Shown here: piece by piece, positions 37,733-46,215 of the stretch
How the letters are laid out: every line of letters begins with the position of its first letter
Numbering within the stretch: the stretch's first letter is position 1
Assembly (NCBI RefSeq): GCF_011326755.1
Contig: NZ_JAAOIE010000005.1
Span: 62,001 to 126,000, forward strand
Source of the DNA: Cochlodiniinecator piscidefendens
GTDB lineage: Bacteria > Pseudomonadota > Alphaproteobacteria > Rhodobacterales > Rhodobacteraceae
Direction: 5' to 3'
DNA: 64,000 nt
Made by a program: the position numbers and the translations under genes
The notes under the pieces: generated by a model
What the model was told of the DNA's origin: nothing
Seen by the model: only the letters and a program-made list of their open reading frames with translations
Databases searched by the model: none

Positions 37733-38266
37733 TCAATATAGATCCCGCAAGTCGAGTAAGGGGGCGTCGCGCTCCACTTCGAACGCATGTGCACCTGTTG
37801 TGGTTGCGATTTGTACCTCTAGTTTACGTGCATTTTCAAACGTATCAAAATAGGGGAAAGCGATTTCGGAAAGTGATGCGGAGTTGACACAGGTGAACGT
37901 AAATTCGGCATGGAACTCTGTATGTCCAGTTTCCCCTGTGTGCTCTTCGTGCTCTTCGCTTTCGAGTTCAGCGCTGGCTTGTGTCACGGTGCATTCGGCC
38001 GCGTCAGGTAAGGCGAATAAATTTAGCGGATCCATGAGGGTGGCGACGGCTGCATCGATTTTGGCGTGATCCGCTTCGCTTTCGGCGGCGTACTCAAATC
38101 CAACGATATCCGCCCCGGGCGCTTGAAACTCCATTGCAACCGCTGTGCCGTCTATTGCGATGTTAAGAATGCCAACACCGTGTTCATGTGGATCTAGTTG
38201 CCGGTTCTCTTCGGCCAGAGCCGGGGTTGTTGCTAACAAGGCCATAAGAGAGATTGTTCGCGTCAT
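37733..38266 (-). CDS. ZrgA-like (DUF2796) periplasmic zinc-binding protein
   Basis: 177-aa secreted protein: signal peptide at 1-18 (ISLMALLATTPALA), then LDPHEHGVGILNIAIDG, the DUF2796 signature, and a His/Glu-rich loop (EEHEEHTGETGHTEFHAEF, near residues 115-135) able to bind zinc. DUF2796 includes ZrgA, which helps zinc uptake in Vibrio cholerae. The frame opens at 38314, but the Met at 38266 precedes the signal peptide. It is first in the cluster, and a Zur-like box lies about 150 bp upstream. Confidence 0.82.
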   Translation of the reverse strand: MTRTISLMALLATTPALAEENRQLDPHEHGVGILNIAIDGTAVAMEFQAPGADIVGFEYAAESEADHAKIDAAVATLMDPLNLFALPDAAECTVTQASAELESEEHEEHTGETGHTEFHAEFTFTCVNSASLSEIAFPYFDTFENARKLEVQIATTTGAHAFEVERDAPLLDLRDLY

Positions 38267-38397
38267 AGGATGTCCAATACGGTTGGAGGAAAAGATTTTA
38301 GCCACACAACCCACCGGATTTGGATAGATTGTGTATCATTTGCGCGGGGAGTGCCGAATTGCGATTCTAATCACTACTTTTAAACCGTGAATCTCCT

Positions 38398-38440
38398 GCG
38401 TTGCAAAATTGTTATGTTATAAAGTTACGCATTGCAACGC
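38398..38440. promoter_or_regulatory. Zur-like box inside a perfect 8-bp inverted repeat
   Basis: GTTATGTTATAAAGTTAC at 38411-38428 is a partial palindrome centred on TTATAA (12 of 18 positions symmetric), close to alphaproteobacterial Zur sites. It is framed by GCGTTGCA (38398-38405) and TGCAACGC (38433-38440), a perfect inverted repeat. Position 132-175 bp upstream of the ZrgA-like gene supports zinc-responsive control of the cluster. Confidence 0.6.
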
Positions 38441-38549
38441 GAAGAGAGATCGATATGCGCGCAAACCTGCTTATGTAAGATACCGTATGGTGAATTGACC
38501 CGAATTGTTTTGTCGTGTCGCATTTTCATGGATTGTATTGAATAGGCCG

Positions 38550-39377
38550 TTAAACCGCGTCTTTTTGCGCAATCCAATCGTGGTCAGGGTCGTTTTTAAA
38601 ACGCCATTTGCGCAGCGGTCCAGCCATGACATTGAGGTAATACATCTCATACCCGTACGGCGTACCACAGGGATGATGTCCACGTGGAACCAATACTACA
38701 TCACCGTCTTTGACTGCCATGGTTTCATCCAGCTCGCCATCTTCGGTATAAACACGCTGAATGCCGAAGCCTTGGCCGGGGTTGAGCCGGTGATAATAGG
38801 TTTCTTCGAGATAGGTCATATTTGGGTAGTCATCTTCGTCATGGCGGTGACTCGGATAGCTGGACCAATTTCCAGCAGGGGTGAACACCTCAGTCACCAG
38901 CAGATGATCAGCTACATCGCGACCTTCCATGGCAATGTTGTTGATGTAGCGGGTGTTTTGACCTTTGCCTCTGAGCGTAAGTTCGATCCCTTCGGGGCCA
39001 AGACGCCGAGTTTGGTGTTGCCCGATACCGGGCGCTGCGCATACCGCAAGCACGCAATTGGTTGTCGCCTTGGCGCTCCAACTCGTTTCATTTGCGGTGT
39101 AAAGGCAATGAGGAGGTGTTTTTTCAAACACGCTCATACGATCACCCATTTCGCCAAAGCTCTGGCCGTTGGCTGTGATTTCTGCTTTGCCCTCAACCAA
39201 CACTAGAATAACTTCGTTCTCGCCCGTGTGCTCTTTGACAACATCACCGGCTGACAGGTGATAAAGACCAAATCCAACATAATCCCAATCGGGGCTTTGG
39301 GTGCCTCGGGCAGAAAGTCTGGTGATGTCGTGAACTTTGCCGGTTGCCGCCGTCGGTTTGCGCAACAGATCAGTCAT
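38550..39377 (-). CDS. iolB: 5-deoxy-glucuronate isomerase IolB
   Basis: 275-aa bicupin isomerase of myo-inositol catabolism, converting 5-deoxy-glucuronate to 2-deoxy-5-keto-gluconate. Diagnostic segments: [12 protein letters not shown], the metal-binding [20 protein letters not shown] (His/His/Glu) and [20 protein letters not shown]. No other iol gene is in the window, so it is separated from the rest of the pathway. Its start overlaps the 3' end of yidD by 8 nt on the same strand, so it lies at the tail of the rpmH-rnpA-yidD unit. Confidence 0.9.
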   Translation of the reverse strand: MTDLLRKPTAATGKVHDITRLSARGTQSPDWDYVGFGLYHLSAGDVVKEHTGENEVILVLVEGKAEITANGQSFGEMGDRMSVFEKTPPHCLYTANETSWSAKATTNCVLAVCAAPGIGQHQTRRLGPEGIELTLRGKGQNTRYINNIAMEGRDVADHLLVTEVFTPAGNWSSYPSHRHDEDDYPNMTYLEETYYHRLNPGQGFGIQRVYTEDGELDETMAVKDGDVVLVPRGHHPCGTPYGYEMYYLNVMAGPLRKWRFKNDPDHDWIAQKDAV

Positions 39378-39633
39378 TCTCTATATCCTTTGAAACTTGG
39401 CTCTTTGTTTTCATGTCCGGTACTGGGTCGTAACCACATTTGCCCCACGGATGGCATCGCCCAATGCGACGGGCTGCCAAATAACTGCCTTTGAGCGCGC
39501 CATGTTTTTCCAGTGCCTCGAGTGCATAGGCGGAGCATGTGGGTTGATACCTGCAGTTGAACCCAACCCAAGGGGAGAAGATTAACCTATACGCCCGCAC
39601 CGGAAATGCGAATATATGAGCCAACGGGGTCAT
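39370..39633 (-). CDS. yidD: Membrane protein insertion efficiency factor YidD
   Basis: 87-aa YidD with the family core [30 protein letters not shown] (split here as motif [13 protein letters not shown]) and [17 protein letters not shown], including the conserved cysteines. Peripheral inner-membrane protein aiding YidC. Overlaps rnpA by 4 nt; order rpmH-rnpA-yidD is conserved in bacteria. Confidence 0.95.
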   Translation of the reverse strand: MTPLAHIFAFPVRAYRLIFSPWVGFNCRYQPTCSAYALEALEKHGALKGSYLAARRIGRCHPWGKCGYDPVPDMKTKSQVSKDIEND

Positions 39634-40067
39634 TTTTTGGGTTTTGGGCTGTGGATGATGTGCAGAGCGTCTTGCATGTCTTTTAGAAGGTCAGAAAAGT
39701 CGCGGGTCGATGTAACGCCAGGGCGACCAACCAACACATAATCCCACCCGGGTTTCCCACCATTTGGCAGGTGTGCGCGCGCAATTTCACGCAAACGGCG
39801 TTTTGCACGATTGCGGGCAATAGCATTGCCGACTTTTTTAGAGCAAGTGTAGCCAACGCGAATAACATCGCTTGGTGCTTCGTCATCGTTCCGACGGCGT
39901 GCCTGCAGCAAAAAACCGGGCATTGGCTTGCGCAGTGCTTTCGCTGCACGCAAAAAATCCGGACGGTTTTTTAAAACCTCCAGACGAACGGAAACCGCCG
40001 GATGCGACTCGGTAACATTGGGCGCATTGCCTTTTGTCACGATTGCCTCCGGCGGTGATTTTTCCAT
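39630..40067 (-). CDS. rnpA: Ribonuclease P protein component
   Basis: 145-aa protein subunit of RNase P, which matures tRNA 5' ends. The diagnostic RNR motif is in [18 protein letters not shown], with [12 protein letters not shown] before it and [12 protein letters not shown] after. The N-terminal ~35 residues are an extension seen in Rhodobacterales; an internal start is possible. Starts 17 nt downstream of the rpmH stop and overlaps yidD. Confidence 0.95.
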   Translation of the reverse strand: MEKSPPEAIVTKGNAPNVTESHPAVSVRLEVLKNRPDFLRAAKALRKPMPGFLLQARRRNDDEAPSDVIRVGYTCSKKVGNAIARNRAKRRLREIARAHLPNGGKPGWDYVLVGRPGVTSTRDFSDLLKDMQDALHIIHSPKPKK

Positions 40068-40084
40068 AGCCTAAGCGGCAGCGC

Positions 40085-40219
40085 TTATGCGCTGAGCTCT
40101 TTACGGCCTTTTGCACGACGTGCATTGATAATTTTACGGCCCGCTTTTGTAGCCATGCGTGCACGGAAACCGTGACGGCGCTTACGGACAAGATTAGAAG
40201 GTTGGTAGGTGCGTTTCAT
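40085..40219 (-). CDS. rpmH: 50S ribosomal protein L34
   Basis: 44-aa L34, below the usual ORF length cut-off. It begins [20 protein letters not shown] and ends [18 protein letters not shown], essentially the universal L34 sequence. ATG at 40219, TAA at 40087-40085. First gene of the rpmH-rnpA-yidD group; the 279 bp upstream hold its promoter. Confidence 0.97.
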   Translation of the reverse strand: MKRTYQPSNLVRKRRHGFRARMATKAGRKIINARRAKGRKELSA

Positions 40220-40498
40220 CGCCCGTCTCCATCAGATAAGGTCTGCAATCCCGAATGGATTCGAAGACCACAAGTGTTCGAAGCCCGGTCTTTAGGCGGT
40301 CTTCAGGGATAAGTCAATTCGTCTTGGGGCGCTTATATGCAACAATTCTGTAGAAAGAAAAGGGGCAAATGTTTCAGCTCGGGCCATTTTTACGCGCAGA
40401 ACGCGGTTCTGTTGAAATATATGTCACCACAGATCACTGAGCTGTGAGGTGCCTGTATTCTGAAGATTAAATCCCTCATGTTAGGGGCAAGTTAACCG

Positions 40499-41257
40499 AT
40501 GCCTGACACCAGTGAGATGACAGAGATGAGCGATATGACGAATATACAACCCAGTTCCAACCTGCGCAAATTACTTCCTCTAGTGGTGATTCTGGTCGCT
40601 GCTGTTGTTGGCGCGTTTACCTTGAAAGATTATCTAAGCTTCCAAGCGTTGGCAGATAACAGGGAGGCACTGGTTGCTTTTCGGGATGCGAACTACCTTG
40701 TGACTGCGTTGGTGTTCATGGCGGTTTACATTGTGATTGTTGCCTTTTCGCTCCCTGGTGCGACGATCGCGACGCTTACGGGCGGCTTTTTGTTTGGGGT
40801 GTTTCCGGGGGCATTGTTCAATGTTTCAGCTGCAACTGTCGGTGCAATTGTAATCTTTCTCGCCGCTCAGTGGGGGTTGGGTGAAAAGCTCGCTGCAAAA
40901 ATGGAAAGCTCTGAAGGGGCTGTTAAAAAGATCAAAGATGGAATCGATGAGAATCAGTGGTCTATGCTGTTTTTGATCCGATTGGTGCCAGCTGTTCCAT
41001 TTTTTGTCGCGAATCTCGTGCCAGCGCTGGTTGGTGTGCCTCTGCGTCGGTTTGCGATTTCGACCTTCTTTGGCATTATTCCGGGCGGCGTTGTTTATAC
41101 ATCTGTTGGCGCGGGATTGGGACAAGTGTTCGAAAATGGCGAAACGCCGAATCTCGGAATTATCTTTGAACCGCATATTCTTTTGCCGATCCTTGGCCTT
41201 TGTGTCCTCGCGGCACTGCCAATTGTGATCAAAGCTGTAACGAAATCCAAAGGGTAA
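40499..41257 (+). CDS. TVP38/TMEM64 (DedA-like) family membrane protein
   Basis: 252-aa integral membrane protein with about six hydrophobic segments, starting LLPLVVILVAAVVGAFTLKD. The SNARE-associated/VTT domain core is visible: FSLPGATIATLTGGFLFG, then GAIVIFLAAQWGLGEK and the re-entrant LIRLVPAVPFFVANLVPALVG. VTT proteins are now linked to lipid scrambling or flipping. Several Met codons at the start leave the exact N-terminus open. Six bases before the flavoprotein gene, a pairing common in proteobacteria. Confidence 0.88.
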   Translation: MPDTSEMTEMSDMTNIQPSSNLRKLLPLVVILVAAVVGAFTLKDYLSFQALADNREALVAFRDANYLVTALVFMAVYIVIVAFSLPGATIATLTGGFLFGVFPGALFNVSAATVGAIVIFLAAQWGLGEKLAAKMESSEGAVKKIKDGIDENQWSMLFLIRLVPAVPFFVANLVPALVGVPLRRFAISTFFGIIPGGVVYTSVGAGLGQVFENGETPNLGIIFEPHILLPILGLCVLAALPIVIKAVTKSKG

Positions 41258-41263
41258 AATACA

Positions 41264-42682
41264 ATGAATAAGATCAAGACTGATATCTGCATCATTGGTG
41301 CAGGCTCTGGTGGATTGTCGATTGCAGCAGGTGCTGTTCAGATGGGGGCAGACGTTGTTTTGCTCGAAGGTCACAAAATGGGTGGCGACTGTCTGAATTA
41401 TGGATGTGTGCCGTCAAAGGCGCTGATCGCGGCAGGCAAACAGGCCCACGCCATGGAAACCGGCCGCCCCTACGGTGTCACCCCCGTTATGCCCGAAGTC
41501 GATTATGGCGCCGCAAAGGATCACGTCCGTAATGTTGTCGCGACCATTGAACCCCACGATTCGGTAGAGCGGTTCGAAGGTTTGGGTGTGAATGTTATTC
41601 AGGAATACGGTGCATTTATTTCACCGACTGAAGTGCAAGCCGGGGACAATATCATTCAGGCGCGCCGCTTTGTGATTGCCACCGGGTCTTCGCCGCTCGT
41701 GCCCCCGATACCGGGGTTGGAAAATGTACCCTATGAAACAAACGAAACCATTTTTGAGTTGCGTGAACGGCCTGAGCACCTACTGGTGATTGGCGGCGGT
41801 CCGATTGGCATGGAGATGGCGCAGGCACATGTTCGGTTGGGGTCCAAAGTCACTGTGATTGAAGGCATGAAGGCGCTGGGAAAAGATGACCCGGAAATGG
41901 CTGAGATTGTTTTGGAAAACCTACGCGCCGAAGGTATCGAGATTGCCGAAGATGCGCTGGCTGCGGAAATTCGTGGCGACGTTGGGGCCATTGAAGTTGA
42001 AACCAAAGATGGGCGTATCTTCAAGGGAAGCCATATTTTGATGGCTGTTGGGCGCAAACCCAATCTAGATCGCGTGAATCTAGAGGTCGCAGGAATTGAA
42101 CGTGACCGCAACCTCGTGAAGGTGGATGCCGGGCTGCGTACCACCAATCGCAAAGTATACGCGGTGGGCGATGTTGCTGGACCTTTGCAGTTTACACATG
42201 TTGCTGGGTATCATGCAGGTGTTGTGATCAAATCGATGCTGTTTGGGATGCCATCAAAGGCGCGTACAGATCATATTCCATGGGCGACCTATACCGATCC
42301 TGAATTGGCGCAAGTTGGCCTGACCGAAGCGCAAGCGCGTGAAAAGCACGGGGCAGCACTTGAGGTGACGCGTTTTGAGTTTTCAGGCAATGACCGTGCG
42401 ATTGCCGAAGGGAAAACCAAAGGCCTGATCAAAGTAATGATTGTAAAGGGCCGTCCTGTCGGAGCCTCGATTGCAGGACCGCAAGCTGGTGAAATGATTT
42501 CCCTGTGGGCGTTGATTCTGGCGAATAAAATGAAAATGGGCCAGATTGCAGCCTTTGTCGCCCCCTATCCAACCCTAAGCGAAGTCAGCAAGCGCGCCGT
42601 TGGGGCCTATTACACGCCCCGATTGTTTGATAGTCCTAAGGTCAAACGTATCGTACGATTTGTGCAGCGCTGGCTGCCGTAG
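41264..42682 (+). CDS. Pyridine nucleotide-disulfide oxidoreductase (MerA/Lpd-like)
   Basis: 472-aa class I flavoprotein disulfide reductase. N-terminal FAD site CIIGAGSGGLSIAAGA, redox-active pair Cys43 and Cys48 in GGDCLNYGCVPSKA, central NAD(P) site VIGGGPIGMEMAQ, second FAD site YAVGDVAG and a C-terminal dimerisation domain with PYPTLSE. It lacks the N-terminal HMA domain and C-terminal vicinal cysteines of mercuric reductase, and no lipoyl enzymes are adjacent, so its substrate is open. Operonic with the TVP38 gene. Confidence 0.88.
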   Translation: MNKIKTDICIIGAGSGGLSIAAGAVQMGADVVLLEGHKMGGDCLNYGCVPSKALIAAGKQAHAMETGRPYGVTPVMPEVDYGAAKDHVRNVVATIEPHDSVERFEGLGVNVIQEYGAFISPTEVQAGDNIIQARRFVIATGSSPLVPPIPGLENVPYETNETIFELRERPEHLLVIGGGPIGMEMAQAHVRLGSKVTVIEGMKALGKDDPEMAEIVLENLRAEGIEIAEDALAAEIRGDVGAIEVETKDGRIFKGSHILMAVGRKPNLDRVNLEVAGIERDRNLVKVDAGLRTTNRKVYAVGDVAGPLQFTHVAGYHAGVVIKSMLFGMPSKARTDHIPWATYTDPELAQVGLTEAQAREKHGAALEVTRFEFSGNDRAIAEGKTKGLIKVMIVKGRPVGASIAGPQAGEMISLWALILANKMKMGQIAAFVAPYPTLSEVSKRAVGAYYTPRLFDSPKVKRIVRFVQRWLP

Positions 42683-42698
42683 CCTATAAGGGGCCACC

Positions 42699-44102
42699 AT
42701 GTTTCTGAATTCTCTTTCTGGCCGTTTCCTGATGTTGACGGTGTCTTTCGTGATGTTGGCAGAGGTGTTGATCTTTGTCCCGTCAGTTGCACGGTTCAGA
42801 GAGGATTTTCTGCTGTTACATCTTGAACGCGCGCAAATTGCGTCTTTTGCGTTGTTGGCAGAAGATATGTTGGACGAGGAATTAGAAGCAGAATTGTTGG
42901 AAAACGCCGGCGTGTTTAATGTCGTGTTGCGCCGGGATGAGATGCGCCAATTGATGCTCGCTTCTCCAGTGCCGGGTCCGGTGACAAGCACCTATGATCT
43001 ACGCAATGCGTCAGCCTTACGATTAATGAATGATGCGATTTCCCGACTGCTGAGGTCTGAACCAGAAATTATTCGTGTACTCGGGGATCCGGTGCGCGAA
43101 GGTGGGTTGATGATCGAGGTCACAATGACAACGGCACCATTACGGGCAGCCATAATTGACTACGGTGTGCGTATTTTGGTGCTTTCGGCGGTGATCTCAG
43201 GAATTGCGGCGTTTTTCCTATTCTTTGCCACGCGTGGTTTGTTGGTTCAGCCCATTCGTCAGGTTGTGTTCGACATGATGAATTATAGCGAAGCGCCAGA
43301 AGATGCCCGGCGGATTATTCAGCCCAGCTCGCGGATTACAGAATTGCGCGAAGCAGAAGATGCGCTATTGGATTTGGAAACACAGTTAACCGCGTCATTG
43401 AAACAAAAAGAACGTCTTGCTCAGCTTGGGGGGGCGGTTGCTAAAATCAGCCACGATTTACGCAATACTCTGACGGTGGCACAGCTGATTGGGGACAGGA
43501 TCGAAATGAGCGAGGATCCGTTGGTTAAGCGCGCCGCACCCAAACTGTTGAGTTCAATTTCACGGGCGGTTTCGTTGTGCGAGGGTACGCTAGCCTTTGG
43601 TAAAGCTGAAGAACCCGCCCCCACGCTTTCTGACGTGTCGCTAGCGGCAATTGCTTCGGATGTTGTGCAAAGTGAAACCCTGACGATATCTGACGGTTCG
43701 GTTGAAATACTCAGTGACGTTGACGATTCTTACATGCTGGTTGCGGACCCGGAACAAATGCATCGCATTCTGACGAATCTTGTACGCAACGCACGTCAGG
43801 CGATTCTGTCTACGGGCCAAAATGGGACGGTGACCATTTCAGGGCTAGATACAGAAGAGGAATGGCAAATTCATGTGACAGATACTGGGCCAGGTTTACC
43901 TCCGAAAGCCCAGGAAAACCTATTTACCCCATTCCAAGGCGGCGTGCGCAAAGGCGGAACAGGCCTCGGTCTCGCAATTGCTGATGAATTGGTACGGGGC
44001 CACGGTGGCAATGTTGAGCTTACTCGCACGGATTCGACTGGTACGGAATTCGTCATTCGGCTTCCGAAAGGAAATAATGTGCTTGTGACCAAATCTTTGT
44101 GA
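42699..44102 (+). CDS. Sensor histidine kinase (orphan)
   Basis: 467-aa membrane kinase. TM1 about 8-28 and TM2 about 155-178 bracket a ~125-residue periplasmic sensor; a HAMP-like linker follows, then the H-box KISHDLRNTLT with the phospho-acceptor His near 251, N-box LTNLVRNARQAI near 357 and G-boxes DTGPGLPP and GGTGLGLAIADELV. No response regulator is adjacent. The position directly after the TVP38 and flavoprotein genes on the same strand (16-nt gap) suggests cotranscription and sensing related to them. tRNA-Arg follows. Confidence 0.88.
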   Translation: MFLNSLSGRFLMLTVSFVMLAEVLIFVPSVARFREDFLLLHLERAQIASFALLAEDMLDEELEAELLENAGVFNVVLRRDEMRQLMLASPVPGPVTSTYDLRNASALRLMNDAISRLLRSEPEIIRVLGDPVREGGLMIEVTMTTAPLRAAIIDYGVRILVLSAVISGIAAFFLFFATRGLLVQPIRQVVFDMMNYSEAPEDARRIIQPSSRITELREAEDALLDLETQLTASLKQKERLAQLGGAVAKISHDLRNTLTVAQLIGDRIEMSEDPLVKRAAPKLLSSISRAVSLCEGTLAFGKAEEPAPTLSDVSLAAIASDVVQSETLTISDGSVEILSDVDDSYMLVADPEQMHRILTNLVRNARQAILSTGQNGTVTISGLDTEEEWQIHVTDTGPGLPPKAQENLFTPFQGGVRKGGTGLGLAIADELVRGHGGNVELTRTDSTGTEFVIRLPKGNNVLVTKSL

Positions 44103-44153
44103 TTTTCGCTCTTGCATCCCCCTGAGAGTAAGACTAAACCCCACCTCAACGGC

Positions 44154-44230
44154 GCACCCGTAGCTCAGCTGGATAGAGTACCTGACTACGAATCAGGGGG
44201 TCAGAGGTTCGAATCCTCTCGGGTGCACCA
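44154..44230 (+). tRNA. tRNA-Arg (anticodon ACG)
   Basis: Complete cloverleaf of 77 nt with encoded CCA. Acceptor GCACCCG pairs with CGGGTGC, D-arm AGCTCAGCTGGATAGAGT, anticodon arm CTGACTACGAATCAG with anticodon ACG, T-arm AGAGGTTCGAATCCTCT. The accessory DNA begins just downstream, so its 3' end may have been an attachment site; no second copy of the tRNA end is found within the window. Confidence 0.97.
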
Positions 44231-44536
44231 CTTTCCACTTGTGAAACGACACATAGTTCTGCCTTTTGCGACAGAGCCTTTCCTTTTTCGACACATAGCT
44301 TTGCCTTTGATCGATTGAGATGATGTCCGTCATGTTTTCCCTTTCAAAACTGGTTTTGTGCGAAGCGCTTTAGCGCGCCTGCCTCTAAAACCTGCTCCCG
44401 GCGAGGGTTGGGGGTAGCAAGTGCAATACAATTCGACAGGGTTGGTGCGGCCCACAGGCGCAGCCGAGGACACGGCCCGGTCTAATGGTGTTGCAGGCGC
44501 GTGGGGACGACGTCCCCTAGCTCTTTGGTAGGGAGC
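44231..44536. other. Non-coding spacer between tRNA-Arg and the IS, with short degenerate repeats
   Basis: No convincing gene. Three degenerate direct repeats of ~20-22 bp start at 44247, 44269 and 44289; the first and third (CGACACATAGTTCTGCCTTT and CGACACATAGCTTTGCCTTT) differ at two positions. The remainder, to the IS end at 44537, shows no feature I can support. Confidence 0.5.
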
Positions 44537-44619
44537 GGGCCTATTCTGTTGAAGAACTCCTGTTGACTTAAGGATGTCTGCCTGATTCAATTCCTCTGTT
44601 GATATGGGAGGTTGGAGCG

Positions 44620-46047
44620 ATGTTGGGTCCGAGGCAGGAAGCACAAAGCGCACTGTTTTATGACTTTTCGATAGAGGATCATATCCCGTCTGACCATGTC
44701 CTGCGGGCTATTGATGGCATCATTGATTTGTCTGGGGTGCGACAGCATTTATCTGGGTTCTACAGCCCCACAGGACGTCCTTCAATTGATCCTGAACTGA
44801 TGATGCGCATGTTGTTGGTCGGGTATGTCATGGGTATTCGTTCTGAACGGCGGCTGTGTGATGAAGTCCATCTCAACCTGGCGTATCGTTGGTTTTGCAA
44901 GCTGGATTTGACGGATGCCATTCCGGATCATTCTACGTTTTCGAAGAACCGTCACGGCAGGTTCCGTGATAGTGATTTACTGCAGCATGTGTTTGAAAAC
45001 GTTGTGGCACAATGCATTGAAGCTGGTCTTGCGAGTGGTCAGAGGTGCGCGGCGGATGCGAGTATCATTGCCGCCGATGCCAATCGCCAGCAATCCACGC
45101 CAAAGGTTGATTGGAACCCTGAAGCGATAAATCCGGATGAAGCCCCACGTGCAGTTCGGGAATATTTGGAAACACTGGATGACGCTGCTTTTGGCGCGGC
45201 CAGCCCTGTGGTTCCTAAATTCATCTCACATTCAGACCCAGCCTCGCAATGGACGGGAGCACGTGGTGGCCCCGCGTATTTTGCGTATTCTACGAACTAT
45301 TTGATCGATACGGACAACGCTGTCATCCTTGATGTGGAACCAACACGATCCATCCGCCAGGCCGAAGTTGATGCCGTGAAAACGATGATTGATCGTGTAC
45401 ATGAAGTGCATGATTTGATGCCCGAGCGTCTAATCGCAGATACGGCTTACGGCTCTGGCCCGATGCTGGATTGGCTGGTTGAAAAGCGTGGGATCGCGCC
45501 GCACATTCCAGTCATTCATTGCCCGGCAATGCATTGAAAATGCATGAGAGGGGATAAATCTGGCCGAAAGGGTGGCACGTTTGAGCGTGCTGATTTTACT
45601 TTTGATGCTGAGAACGACCTCTATAGTTGCCCCGGTGGCAAAGTGCTGAAGCAATATAGGCGTGCGTTCACCAAACCAAGATCTGGCCCCAATAAAGATG
45701 CCACCATCCGCTACCGCGCCCGAAAATCTGATTGTGAGGTATGCCCACTTAAACAACGCTGCACACCGAAAGAACCATAGCGTAAAGTCACGCGTTCAAT
45801 CTACGAACCCTCCCGTGATGTCGCTCGAGCCCTATCGCAAACGCAGCAGTATGCCATCTCGAGAAAGTTACGCAAAAAGGTCGGAATGTCGTTCGCACAT
45901 CTGAAGCGCATTCACGGCCTAGGCCGGCTCCGATTGCGTGGCCCCTGTGGCGCTCATGATGAATTTATCCTCGCCGCAACCGCCCAAAACCTCAAAAAGT
46001 TAGCTAAAATGGCCCCAAGCCCAAGTCAAGCCAGAGCAGTCCTATAA
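44620..46047 (+). pseudogene. IS1182-family transposase (interrupted)
   Basis: Starts QEAQSALFYDFSIEDHIPSD, typical of IS1182-family transposases, after GGAG. The same frame runs to 46047 but is interrupted twice. Near 45513-45552, after PHIPV, a ~36-39-bp insertion with two small palindromes brings an in-frame TGA (45535-45537) before the frame resumes at DKSGRKGGTFERADFTFD. A TAG at 45778-45780 lies where related proteins have a sense codon after KEP, and coding similarity continues (KVTRSIYEPSRDVARAL to LAATAQNLKKLAKMAP). The TAG, but not the insertion, can be checked in the second IS piece, which shares it. The protein cannot be made whole. Confidence 0.85.
45513..45552 (+). repeat. Small palindromic insertion within the transposase gene
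   Basis: About 36-39 bp with two dyads, TTGCCCGGCAA and ATGCATT-gaa-AATGCAT, in-frame with the host gene except for its TGA. It looks like a REP/MITE-like mobile palindrome. Boundaries are inferred from where transposase similarity breaks and resumes. Confidence 0.5.
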
Positions 46048-46215
46048 AACTGTGGCGGAAGCCATTCAGTCTGCGAAGCACTCCCGCGAAAACCCAGAGT
46101 TTTTCAACAGAATATGCCCAAAGCGGACATACCAATTCAACAAGAATGCAATTGAAGTGGAAATTCGTTTTGGACGCGCAAAACAAGTGTTATCTGCAAC
46201 GCACTATTCGCGCAG

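Larger units (their letters stand above)
44537..46119 (+). mobile_element. IS1182-type insertion sequence, complete ends, inactive
   Basis: 1583-bp element bounded by inverted repeats: left GGGCCTATTCTGTTGAAGAA and right (reverse complement) GGGCATATTCTGTTGAAAAA, 18 of 20 matching. It holds one transposase gene read left to right, broken by an insertion and a stop. No target-site duplication is evident, so an end may have been rearranged after insertion. Its right 465 bp recur inverted at 56515-56979. Confidence 0.85.

Noticed and set aside
38455-38478. Seven-codon plus-strand frame after GAAGAGAG that could be a leader peptide
   Set aside because: No plus-strand gene follows (iolB is on the minus strand) and no attenuator is present; the match is probably chance.
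41264-42682. Mercuric reductase or dihydrolipoamide dehydrogenase proper
   Set aside because: No HMA domain, no C-terminal vicinal cysteines, no mer genes, and no 2-oxoacid dehydrogenase genes adjacent.
44330-44653. 107-residue minus-strand frame between tRNA-Arg and the IS
   Set aside because: It crosses the IS end and the transposase start, is rich in Pro/Arg without recognisable motifs, and has no good ribosome site.
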